64,000 nt of DNA from Strongylocentrotus purpuratus (Eukaryota; Echinodermata; Echinoidea; Camarodonta; Strongylocentrotidae): the NCBI RefSeq assembly GCF_000002235.5, contig NW_022145615.1, positions 13,047,731 to 13,111,730 of the forward strand, in the 5' to 3' direction. Below are positions 12,458 through 25,900 of this stretch, piece by piece. Every line of letters begins with the position of its first letter. Position 1 is the first letter of the stretch. A program made the position numbers and the translations under genes. The notes beneath the pieces were generated by a model, which saw only the letters and a program-made list of their open reading frames with translations, made no database searches and was not told the origin of the DNA.

Positions 12458-14355
12458 GTGTCTAACTTTCTATTACATGTTCCCCCCCTTATCCATTTTA
12501 TAATGTATGATGCATGAATGTACCCTTCTTCTTCTAATACCCCATTCACAGTGGTTTTGAAATTTGTAGCGGCGTTGTAGCGGAGCGGCGACACCGCCAT
12601 AACACCGCTACAAATGCATTCACAGTAGAAAAGTTATCCCGCTGCAGCAGCGGGATAAATATCATGTACCCATTCACGCTGCAGCAGGTGATTTTTATTA
12701 CCTCCGTAACAAACACGTGTATGCATGGCTCATGACCCGCGAGTGACCCCGATATGACCGGAAATACTTCAGCGCGGGGTTTTCGATTGCTTGAAATTGC
12801 TTTTTGTATCCTCGATCATATTACTTTTTAAAAAACTAGCATTTTTATTGCTTCCAGTCAGAATATTTTAATTTTTTGAAGTGTGAAATATTTTTATTTG
12901 GATAATTATAATATCTACATAATAATAAAATCAATTTGAATCCACTGGTTACTTTATTTCTATTTCACTTTATGTTCCCCATTGCTGGAGAAAAGAGGTC
13001 AGTGATAGGTAAGTAAACAAATCACACGTGTTTGTCGCGGTGTTATAGCGGAGAGCCTTCACACTGAGTAAACACCGCGACAGCAGCGGGACTGTCTCGC
13101 TGCTGTAGCTAGGCGAACCTAGCGATAGTTTGTCGCGGCGTTATCGCGAGGCGGTGTTATCCCGCGATAGTTTATAACGGGTCCGAGCCTTCACACTGAA
13201 GACAACACCGCGACAGCAGCGGGACAGTCCCGCTGCTGTCGCGGTGTTTGAGGCCACTGTGAATGGGGTATTAGTCTTGGTACAAATTTGTATCTACCAG
13301 TAAATAAGTCATGCTTTCTTTGGTGTACATGATTTACATTTAAATGTGTTCTTTACCTTTTTCCAAGGAGTGTTTAATTTCAATGGAAAACTTGATTAAT
13401 TCTTTGAGTGTAAAAATAAATGTACATGTCATGATACTGTGAGAAATGCTTCATATAATTATGTTTTGAAAATTAAAAGCATTACTGGTATGTTGATGTA
13501 GAACTTGCTTCTGTAATACATGTATGGGCTCAACATTGTGTGTGCATATTCCTACTACACATTCCATGCCCTTTAACTTTAATGATCTTGCTACTCTGTA
13601 ATCATTTGATTAGAATTTGACTAATTGTTTACATAAATATTTTACTCGTGAATCGTTTGATTGGAATGTACCTACTGTACCATACGTATTTCTGTATGTA
13701 AATGAGATGATTAAATCTGTATTTTAAACATATTTGTTTATTTCATTTCTTTAGCAAACTCCTGGTTCAAAAACAACTCCAGTAGCAGCTCCTTTACCAG
13801 TCAAGCCTCAGCAACAGCCCGCCGTGATGGCACCTACGTCGGAGTTACCGCCGGCCTATACACAGTCAGCTGCTCAACCAGTGAGTATGATGATAATTTG
13901 ACAATGACATCAACAACGATGATGATGACAGAGGGGATGATGATGATGATGATGATATTGATGATGATGATGATGATGACAATGGCGATGAAATCGATAG
14001 TGGTGATGATAGCCTTGTGATGGCACAAACATCAGAGTTACCTCCATGGTATGCACAGTCAGCTCAGGGAATAATTTTCCTGGTATCGCATCACAATTTG
14101 CTATGCATTTTTGCATGACTGCTATACAAAATATCTTTTGTGTAGCAGTTTTCTTCCATAGAAATGTACAGAATTTCATTTAAAATATTTATCCATCGGC
14201 TGAAATTGCTAATCAAAAATTTGAGGAAAATTATTCCCTGCAGCTACCTAACTAGTGAGGAAGAGCAAGAGAAGGATATAATAGTGATGATGATGATATT
14301 GATGAGGATGATGATGATAAGGATGAGGATGAGGATGAGGATGAGGATGAGGATG

Positions 14356-14391
<36 letters not shown>

Positions 14392-14470
14392 GTTATGATG
14401 ATGATGATGATGATGATGAGGATGATGGTGGTGGTGATGGAGATGGTGATGGTGGTGGAGATGGTGATGG

Positions 14471-14507
<37 letters not shown>

Positions 14508-17500
14508 AGCTATGACGGATAGTGATAAAGACATGGGGAAAAAATTAGAAGGAAGATTTGATTGCTTGAAAGCTGAGATAACCTGTCTCAAATAGGCTAA
14601 TCAGGCTTTTGTCTGAAACATTAATTTTCATTTCTGTTATGAGTAACATTTCCACTGGAGCTGTACTCGAGATGAATTGTTGGTGGCATGTCATATACCC
14701 TTCAGTAGAAAAAAAAAGATCCTACTCAACTCAGAAATTCGAAAAAAAGGAAATTTGAGTCATTTAGTTAAAGAGCAACAGGCAGAGTTGTCCGACGACA
14801 ATACATCACAGTGATATTATCAATTTGTATCAGTGATCTCAAATTTCAAATATTCATACACCTGTAACTCTAAATGTTCTTCCCTGTCACCAATCCATTT
14901 CCTCTTTATCTTAATATGCCTACTTAGAGACTTCTATCAAGATTGAATTTATTTCCAATGAATAACTCTCCTTCCTTTTTGCCCTTTAATCTACCTGTAC
15001 ATGTAGGCTGTTACTGAAGGTGCAGCAGAGTTGCAGAGGAGACAAGAAGAGCTAGAAAGGAAGGCCGCTGAGCTCACAAGAAGAGAACAACAAATGAGAA
15101 GTGCACAATACAACAGTAAGAATTAATATTGTATTGTACTCAATCAACAATGAATTCATCATAGTAATTTCCTTAATATTAGAACAAGAAAAATCGAACT
15201 TCAAACTGTTGGAAGATTAAATGTTTCTATTCTGCATCGTTCATTGTCAGTTATTAAGAGTCGAGGAGAAGGATGATTTAATAATAATTTTGATTTTTCA
15301 TTAAAGAATATTTAAAATACGCCGGCAAATCCAGACTGTTCAGTAAAAACCATTCAACATGTCTATAAAATTTAATGCGACTCCTACCCACCCCCTCCCC
15401 TCGAAAAAATTCATGTTTGACTTGTTTCACAAAGATGTGAACCTTTAATATCATATTTAGTTTGATCAATGCCAATGTGAGCTGCATTTTATTTAAGGCT
15501 GTGATGCATGATGTTGACTAGGAGAATTGTACACTGACACTGTGATACGGAAATAAATGTTATGTTATCACACTAGTTATTATGTAGAGGTGTTGTGGTC
15601 TAGTGGATAAGTCACCCGATAAATCCTAGCCCGACACTAATGTCCTTTGACAAGACGTTAATCTACATTTGCCCCTCTCCACCCAGGTGTTAAATGGGTA
15701 CTCGGTAGGACGCAAAAGTTAATGTAGTTTTCTCAGCATTGTGAGCGTCTGTAACATGAAGCCTGGCTAGAATGCTTCCCAGGGAGTGGAGAATGTGCAT
15801 ACATCTTGTGCGGGCAAGCCTGAATCCGATGACTGGGGTAATAATATATCTGTAAAGGGCTTGGAGACATCATTGGATGTAAAAGCGGAACATTATTATT
15901 AATGAATCATGCCTTTACTTTTGTCTTAGCACGAGAGAACAACTGGCCACCGCTTCCCAAATGGTTTCCACTCCAGCCTTGCTTCTTTCAAGACTTTGCT
16001 GTTGACATTCCCTTGGAGTTCCAGAAGGTAGTCAAACTAGGCTACTATCTCTGGATTGGTGAGCATAAGTACTTCATTTTATCATGAAATATAATTAAAT
16101 GATGTTCAGGGTGCTATATGAACTTTAAAAGATCTTTGTTCCCCAAGGCTTAGGTGTGTAGAGGAGTTCAGAGTTGTAATTGGCTGTGTGCAATAACTGA
16201 GTTCGTAATTAATATAATTACTGTAATAATAACCATTGAGACGAATATTCGTATCAAGCTCATGAGAGTTATGTAATCAGTATTCATTTATGCACCGACA
16301 CTACATATATCTGATACACAGGTGAAAGTATTCTTCTCAAGAGGCAAACAAAAGCTATTCATGAAGGTCCTCCATCACTCGACAGTGATTATTCTAAAAT
16401 GCCCAAGTGGGACGTATCCATCGTGTAAAAGATATGTGGATATTGTGGAGGAGCTATTTACGAACTGGCTTATTCATTTTCTAGAAGGTATCTACAAAAA
16501 TTAGATATTAAATACTCCACTTATTAGCTTCATCCATTAGATGTCAATGTTTTAGAGCTTTGGGGAAGTATGACTGGGGTATTACTGGGTTAGATAGCAT
16601 TTAATAATAATAATAATAATAGCCTAATAGTCCACTCCAAATTTTTTATTAAACCGAAACGGAAATTCTTTTTGCCCAATTGATCGTGAGCCCGGCAGCC
16701 ACTGAGCAGCGCCAGATCGACGTTGCTCTATCCCTTATTGTTGAACGCCAAACAAGGTAGCAACAACTCCCATCTTTTAACGTCTTTTGGTATGACGCGG
16801 CCGGGGTTCGAACCCACGACCTCCTGGTTGTGAGGCGGACGCTCTACTGACTGAGCCAACACTCCGGTACAAATTTGCCAATACGCATGAAGATTGAAGG
16901 ATTAAAAAAAGAGAGTAAATCTTTGACTCAGAGATGTTGTGGAATGAAATACCAGGATTATTTCTAGCACTAATTTGGGATAGCCTACATGTACTCATTC
17001 TTACTTGTGTAATACTCGATACCTATTTTCAGCTCTGATTAGTGATCTACGTCCAATTTCATGCTCTGTTTGCTGATTGTTTTTCTATTAGGAAAATTAA
17101 AGTTATGCTAAAACGAAATGCAGGAATAGATTAAGTAGCATTAAATAGCACCCTGTACATTTATTTGATTTGACGTAGTAACAGGTTATTGCTGAAATTT
17201 ATATACATGTTTATCGATTCTTGCACTTAAAAAGAGAAAATAACTGCTTTGTGCCTAACTCACTGTTTAAAAAAAAATGTGAAAGTCTCTTTCAAAGTAT
17301 ACCAGTACTCAGTATGTACTTGGTCTTTATGATTTTGTCAGGAAGATTTGAAGTGGGGTATTACATGTGCAGAACAAAATACTATGAACAACAATTTATT
17401 GTAAATAGTTGCAGGGCTCTGCTTAACTGGCAACTACGACATCTACATGTATGTGCACCAGAAAATCAAAGCTGAGCAGATTATTGCTGGAACTACCAAA

Positions 17501-19946
17501 ATCCAAGAGGAAAATGATACAAAAAGAAGTCAGGAATATATAGAAATTAATGGATCATTGTAGGAAAACGGTCATGGATTGTGTTTCAAGATGTGATTGA
17601 TAACATGGTAATATCTAAAGCACAATTCAGACGAGATGATCTTTTTAAATAATGATGATTATGATAAAAAGATTATTGATAATTCTCTTTTACTTTTCGA
17701 CAAATATTTCATGTTATAAGTTACTGTTCGCGATATTGTCGTTTGTTGTTATTGGAAAATTAGCTTTGATAATCAAGTAATATGTGTTGTCTTCACAACA
17801 GGCCAACATTTTTATGCCTCCGTTACGAAGTAGCCGGAGGCATTATGTTTTCGGGTTGTCCGTCCGTCCGTACGTCCGTCCGTACGTACGTCTGTACGTA
17901 CGTACGTACGTCTGTACGTACGTACGTCCCGTTCTCGTGATCGCGTTATCTGAAGAACTGGTTGATGGATTCCTGCCAAACTTTGGTCATGTATGTATCT
18001 TGTAGAGCCGATGAACTGATTAGATTTTGGGGTTACGAGGTCAAAGGTCAAAGGTCACAGGGCTCATTATGTATGCAAAACGAGCTCGTGATCGCGTTAT
18101 CTGAAGAACTGGTTGATGGATTGCTGCCAAACTTTGGTCATGTATGTATCTTGTAGAGCCGATGAACTGATTAGATTTTGGGGTCACGAGGTCAAAGGTC
18201 AAAGGTCACAGGGCTCATTATGTATGCAAAACGAGCTCGTGATCGCATTATCTGAAGAACCGATTGATGGATTGCTGCCAAACTTAGGTCATGTATGTTA
18301 CTTGCAAAGCCAAAAAACTGATTAGATTTTGAGGTCACGAGGTCAAAGGTCAAAGGCCACAGGGCTCATTATGTATGCAAAACGAGCTTGTGATCGCGTT
18401 ATCTGAAGAACCGATTGATGGATTGCTGCCAAACTTAGGTCATGTATGTTACTTGCAGAGCCGATGAACTGATTAGATGTAGGGGTCACAAGGTCAAAGT
18501 TCAAAGATCACAGGGCACATTATGTATGCAAAAACAGCTCGTGATCGCGTTATCTCAAGAACCGATTGATGGATTCCTGCCAACTTAGGTCATGTATGTT
18601 TCTTGCAGAGCCAATGAACTGAGTAGATTCTTGGTTCATAAGGTCAAAGGTCATGGGCTCATTATGTATGCAAAAATAGCTTGTAATCACAATATTCTGA
18701 AAACCTGTTAATGGATTACAATTGAACTTGAATTTGAAAAATTTCTTCTGTTTTGGTTTGTAAAATTGCTCTATGACGGAGGCATCATTTTCGACTGCGC
18801 GCAGTCGAAGTTCCATCTAGTTGTATATACAGTCAAACCTGTCTATAGCGACTACCTAAGGGAAACACAACAAGTGTTCGTTGTAGACAATGGTCTTTGT
18901 AGACAGGTACCTTTAGTACATGTTTCAATGAGAAACTATTCTCAAGGGAAACAAAAAATGTGGTCTTTGTAGACAGGTGGTCACTAAAGCAGGTTTGACT
19001 GTCCTATTAAAACCCTTTCTCAATGAAGCATGTGCCATATATTTCTCTCTCCCAGCGTATACACTGGTTTTGCTACTGAACAGTATCTTTGCTGTGGTTT
19101 ACCTGGGCGTCGCAGGGGGTTCAAGTGCGGGAGTGTGCTTTGGTCTAAGTCTGGTAGCACTCTTCATATCAACCCCTTGTTCATTCGCCTGCTGGTATAG
19201 ACCAATGTACAAAGCGTTTAGGTAAGGTGATGCTGCAACAGGCATTCTCACAAACACATCCCACCCATCCGCTGACCACACATGCAGGACAAAACCATCG
19301 TTTCAATCTCAACATTCTGTATTCAACGTCAAGCATCTGTGGGGTTTAGCTTGTTTCTGTTTTGTATGGAGATCATTTCTGTGCTCCTATTTTCATTTTG
19401 CAGGTACTGTCACCTTTCGTCATGTCATTGGAAATCAAAATAGCTCATGTCTGCATTACATTAAAACAATGTGAATATTCAGTCATTATCATTAATACTC
19501 TCTTTTCTCCATTTCTCCTCTCTCACTCCTCCCATCTCTTTCTCTTTCTCTCCTCCCATCTCTTTCTCTCTCTCTCTCTCTCTCTCTCCCATCTCTTTCT
19601 CTCTCTCCTCCCATCTCTTTCTCTCTCTCCTCCCATCTCTTTCTCTCTCACTCCTCCCATCTCTTTCTCTCTCTCTCTCCTTCCATCTCTTTCTCTCTCA
19701 CTCCTCCCATCTCTTTCTCTCTCTCTCCTCCCATCTCTTTCTCTCTCTCCTCCCATCTCTTTCTCTCTCTCCTCCCATCTCTTTCTCTCCTCCCATCTCT
19801 TTCTCTCTCTCCTCCCATCTCTCTCTCTCTCCCATCTCATTCTCTCTATCCTTCCATCTCTTTCTCTCTCTCCTCCCATCTCTTTCTCTCTCTCCTCCCA
19901 TCTCTTTCTCTCTCTCCTCCCATCTCTTCCTCTCTCTCCCCTCCCA

Positions 19947-19978
<32 letters not shown>

Positions 19979-22900
19979 ACTCCCATCTCTCCCATCTCTC
20001 TCTCATCCATCCCCGCCCCCATCTCCATCCCATATTCTTCACCTCCTCCAGCCTATTGGCTAGTACTGTTCATCAACCTGTGGATGAGCCTCGCCTACTT
20101 TGCCGGTATTGGGGGATCAGGAGCGGGGCTCTGTTTTGGATTGGCCATCCTCTTTATGGTCCTACATACTCCATTTTCCTTCGTCTGTTGGTTCCGGCCA
20201 TTATACAAAGCTTTCAGGTATTGTTCATTAACGTTACACCTTCACAATTCAAATGCATTATCAAACTTCAAACCCATCGCCATTTGTCATTGATTTTTTT
20301 AAAGCTTTGTAAAGTGAAAAATGTAGTTGATTACTTCATACCTATCAATTTTGAAATTTTGGAGTACAGAAGCTTGAAAATGCTGTAAAAAGGAAAACTT
20401 TGTTAGATTGATTTTGATTAGATTGATGTCTACTGAGAAAATATGTCTAGGTTACAAGACACAGGATCTTGTCAAGTTTATTTTTTATTTGTTATAATAC
20501 ACAAGGAGGAGCACCCAGACCTTCATCTTGTTTTAATCTTGTCCTTCACCAAGGACCTTTCTTGTAAAGAGGTGATTCCATCTGAACCAATCTTTAATCC
20601 TCCATTTGCTGAAATGTGCATTGACTTGGGAAGAGTGGGACCAAAACCTGGGAGCACTACACTATCAGACTGTGATCCGATTTTTGAAAAATTTGCAATA
20701 GCACCTGACGTGAACTTCAAACTTGTAAAAATCTTACTTATTGAGGATCTCAATGGTCACCTCACTAATAAATTCTAAATTTCGATTGATTTCAAGCTTT
20801 ATTGGAGGAGGAAGAGCTAAATTAGCTCAGAATCCTAGTTGCGTGAGACCAGGAGTGCGATTGTCTTCGATTAGTAGCGGCTTTGGGTCTTTATTCTGAA
20901 TAGAAAGCTTAAATGCACAAGAATTCTGGTTGTTAATGGTACCATTCAATTCATGAATACTAAGTTTGTTTAGATTTCTGTATCAATTTCTTCAAAAATC
21001 GGATCGCAGGAGGAGGGTAAAGTGTGCATTAGGCATATGATTGAAGGTTTGGATCAATCCAGCTCTTTGTAATATAGGCCCCTGGTCATTATTATCTCTA
21101 AACAAAGTTGAAACTCAGAAATCCTCTACAGTGTGAGTCAAAAAAAAGTTTACACCTAGAAAATTGCTAATTATTTTTTAAATCATCTATGAATAGTTAA
21201 TTATTATACGTCTTATGAAAGCGTGTTTTATCCCAAATCATTTGGTATCATTTTTGTGTGGTATGTGTTCACGCTTGGATGAACAGGAGGCATTGTTTGC
21301 GAGAGTGCAAAAATCGACTTGCGCCAAAGGTGATTATGTGATGTTTAAATAAAACAATTGGGATTTGCGTGTTAATTTGTTCTTTGCAGATTCACATAAC
21401 ATCCCTAGCAAAATTAATCATGCCACACATGTGTGACTTTGCTTCAAAAAGCATATGCAATGCATTTCATTTGATACATTCAATTAATTCTCTCACTCCG
21501 CTAATCCCAACATAATACATAGTGTAGGCATCACTTTGGTGCAAGTCGATTTTTGCACTCTTGCAAACAATGCCTCCTGTTCATCCAAGCGTGAACACAT
21601 ATCACACAAAAATGGTACCAAATGATTTGGGATAAAACACTCTTTCATAAGATGTATAATAATTAACTGTTCATATATGATTTTAGAAATAATTAGCAAT
21701 TTTCTAGGTGTAAACTTTTTTTGACTCACACTGTATATTGTAATCTTTCAGTCCCAGTGGTACTCTGTACTTTTAAGCATCCTTACCCATTGCATAGGAG
21801 GCCTAAAATGAATTGAATACCTGGTAGAAAAAAAAAAATCATTAATTTATTTCAGTGTGATTTAATTGCTTGTGATGTGATTAAATAGTTATATGCACTG
21901 TGCGTGTACATGAACATTATACATCTACATCTAAATCCACATGTATGATCTGTCATGAAATTACGTATCATTTCATTATTTGTAATATGAAAAATAAAGA
22001 AAATCACATTCATGGCTTTTAAGGTATCATTAGAGGTTTGTTCATGGACCATGAGGCAGCATCTATATATCAACTTCATTATCACTACGATTTGAATGAA
22101 CCAGTATAATTTCATAACTGTTATTATTATTTGATAAGGAAGATATACCCTTTTGATTGATACAAAGAAAATGAATGTCCTACATTGCATGCAAAACGAA
22201 ATCTGTCTACATGGACAAAATATGTACATGTACCTGTAATTAAAATGATAAAAAATATACAAATATGAAAAATAAGAAAAAAAAAAGCTCCAAGAGATCT
22301 GTAAAGGAAAATGAAATAAGAAAAATTGAGATGCCTTATTGACATACAGGTAAAATTGATGTGAAATTGGAGGTTAATAGAGTTCCAAAAATGATGAAAA
22401 GAAAAATGATGAAGTTTTTGAATGATTACTGTAACTGATGTTATTTTTATAGAGTTGATTTATATGCCTTTATTTAAATAGTGAGAAGCAAAGGGGATTT
22501 ACATGTAGATTTTAATCCGTCCTGATCTTTTGTTCAGCTTGTAAAATTATTTGATATTTATCCTCCCTTTAACTAAGCTTCTTTTATCCATTTCTCTTTT
22601 CGTCGTTACAGGAGTGACAGCTCCTTCAACTTCTTTCTGTTTTTCTTCATTTTTTTCTTCCAATTTATGGTTACTGTTGTGCAAGCAATAGGCATTGATC
22701 AGTTTGGAACAGTGTGAGTATAACTCTTTTTTTCTCTTCTTTTTAAAAACCGATAATGAACTATTAATGTTCTTCATATTGTCCAGACAGAGCCAGAAGA
22801 GGCAAAATGTGTTTTCTTTTAAACTTGTTAACTCCTTGGAATGCCATAAAATTGAGGAAAACGTCATTTGTATCTGTTTTCAATTTACACTAAGATAGTG

Positions 22901-25900
22901 AGACCTTGAAATGGAAATATGTATTCAACCCCTTCCCCCCCCCCCCCAAAAAAAAAAACCTCTAGAAAACATGTTAAATGTTATGTCTTGTTCTTCAAAA
23001 CTGATAACCTTGAACTATTACCCATCAGCTCAACTTTGCTTGAAATGAATCTACATGTATCTACAGCTGAATTGATGTATCTGAAAATTCGTATTTTGGA
23101 ATGGTACTGCGTTAAAACAAGAATAACCTCTCAGTATATTTAAGATGTGATATTTATCTCATTATGATCTGATGAAAGGAGGATATACTCCTGTGCATAT
23201 ATACAGGGTCCCCCCCCCCCCCCAAACAGACTATCATACTTTCAATGAAATTGATAATACCAGTAGATGGGAAATATTTTTAGAAGAAAAAAGAATGCCT
23301 AAATTGGTTGTAGAATTTGCGTCAAACAATTTTAAAGATGTCCACTAACAGTGCTCTTTGCAGGAAACAATATATTGTTGTGTAGTTCCAGAAATGATAA
23401 GTCTGAGCATTGGGCAAGTTATAAGAAATGCCAGATTGAACACGAACATAACATTCCGCACCCATGTTTCTGTTTTCAGGCAATTTTAATTACTCGTTAA
23501 ACACAGACATCAAATTATATGAATTGGTCGAAACACAGTTTTAGTCATACTGGACAAATTTGAACATCTACCTTGCATCACAAAAACCTTCTAAAACAAA
23601 AACCCCTCTACCTAATTTGTCAATCTTGGTTATAGTTTTCATGTGTAAAGACTCTCCTTCCGCTGGGACCAGTGAATATGACCCCATGCTATTGGGAGTA
23701 TGCCAGTCTTTTTTTATTGTGGGGGGGGGGGCACCCCGTATTTATTATATATTTTTTCTGTTTTTCTTGTTTTCCTTGTTTTTCTGTTTAATAATAACTT
23801 TTGTAACAACATTTCTTTTTTCAGGTTGGGACACTTCAGGATTTCTACACAGCATCTATGACACTAGTACAAAGTTCTCTCGCTTCCTGTTAATACATTT
23901 TTCCTCCATTTTCTCTGACATCTTGATTTTATCTGATATTATTCGTTACTTTTATCTATTAATCATGTTTGTTTATATGATGTTTGAACTTTCTCTTTAT
24001 CAGTGGTATATTCAATGGTTTTGAAGCTATTAGAGGTGACTCCCCTGATATTAGTAAATCCCAAATGGCTATTGGCGGTATCATGATCATGATAGGCGTC
24101 TTCTTTGGTGTCTTAGCCACGCTTGATTTGTTCTTTCTAATCAAGGTATAAGACTACTTGACTGATTTTACCACATAATCTGCATTTGTGCTACCACTTC
24201 CTATATCCATTCATCGTTGGCTTGAACTATAAAAAAAAAGAAAATGATAATTAGCTGCACACTTTCTTTTTGGCACATGTAGTTAAACCTGTCTAGAAAG
24301 GCTGCCCAAGCTAAATAGTTGGCCACTCTAGACAGGTCCAACCACATGTTGTTTGCCTGGTGGCTCGGTGCACCACTGTACCCGTAAACAAAAATTGGCA
24401 GTAAAAATAAAGAGAACAATCGTGAATATTTATTGGGCCTTTTTTAAAGTTTTCTTTTTTCTCTCTGTATACAAAAATAACTCACCTCTTCTGCCAGCCG
24501 TTATGAAAAATTTGTATATGTTACGAAAATCCGAAGGGAATACGAAAATGCCTTCCAAAAATCCGAATTCATGAGAAATATCGTCTGCTAACTTTAGCAT
24601 GTAGTAATTCAACTATGTTCGCTGCTACCGAATTCTACAAGTTTCTACGAGAATTCTACGAGATGTGCACTACGCGCACATTATTTGGTGTCGTTTTCAA
24701 ATCCTCCCTTTTTCTGATTTTCAAAAGTTGGCATCTCTGGTGTTGGTATGTCTGATTTATTCCACAGTTTGCAACAGTATTTATCCTCTTTCTTTCTTCT
24801 GGGTTAATTTTTGTTGTGTTATTTGGCATGTTTCACATCAAATGTATCAGTAAAATATGGTCTTTACGGTATGCATTTGCGCTGCGTTATAATAGGTGAA
24901 AGGAAGGCCGGTTGAAAAATACTAATTTTGATGGTAAGATGGTAAAATACTAATTTTGGAGGTGCTGAGTACTAATTTATACTTCCAAAGGTTGGCAGCT
25001 CTGTGACGTCAAGATTTAGTGTCACTCTGTTAACAGTTGTCATCTTGAAGTGAAATATTTCATATCATAGTTTATATATGTACACAGAAACTTTGGTTCA
25101 ACGTAGATCTGATCTATTTACCTCAGCGGGATTCTTACCGCTCCTCCCGAAGAAAGCTTTCATCTGCTTTTCATCCAACTGCGTGACAGAAACTTCTTGA
25201 ATTTTCTTCCCATTAACAACCTCCACCCTTTAAATTTTTTTTACCTTTCTCTCTACTTTAGTGGTATCATTAATGGTCTATCAATGATAGGCGCTGGTAG
25301 CAAAGGAGACAGCAATTCAGGAATGGTTGTTGGTGGTCTTATGCTTATGATTGGTATCATGTTTGGCATTGTGGCTGTCTTAGACCTCCTCTACCTGTTC
25401 AAGGTATATATATATATATATATATCTCTCCATTCATCATCCACCTCTAGAAACTCACTACAGTGGACACATCTTCATCATCAGTCAGTGTGTGATGTTC
25501 ATGTGTTATCGTCATCTGCTGTCTTCATCCGCCAATATCAGTCTATTTGAACACGATTGCAAAGACTTGCAAGGAATCAGCATCAGCATAGTTTCACTAT
25601 TAGGCCAACTACAAAAATGAAGTGTTTCTCGTCCTCACCCGCCTCCTTTTATTTACTATTTACTATTCAGAAGAAAAAAAGCCCCCCCCCCCAAAAAAAA
25701 AGCCTGTGATATGCATTTTGTTTAAATAGCTTCTAAAGTGATACAAATCATTTGTTTTGTCATACATTCATCAGTATAACCACATAGCACAATTTCTGTG
25801 AATACATAGGCTCGGCCAGCTAAAATTAGAATGGCAGCCATCTTGGAAGAAAATTGCACTATTTCATTATTTACTATTCAGAAAAAAAAGCAAAAAAAAA

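Noticed and set aside
14164-14595. Poly-Met and poly-Ile ORFs
   Set aside because: GAT microsatellite translated in frame; no protein signal.
16797-16866. tRNA-Val-like sequence on the minus strand
   Set aside because: Has A and B boxes and a CAC-like anticodon loop but runs straight into a SINE body with an ATT tail, so it is a SINE head and not a tRNA gene.
17866-17935. Regular CCGT/ACGT units considered as a CRISPR-like or origin repeat
   Set aside because: Four-base simple repeat inside a eukaryotic mobile element; there are no spacers.
19362-20388. Long Ser/Leu/Pro-rich ORFs (233 and 305 codons) and Arg/Glu-rich ORFs on the other strand
   Set aside because: They are translations of a CT/GA simple repeat; the lower part overlaps real exon 6b in another frame.
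20443-20778. 111-codon ORF in the intron after exon 6b, considered as a third version of exon 6
   Set aside because: No CWxRP motif, no membrane span and no splice sites in the right phase; part of a diverged inverted repeat at 20560-21060.
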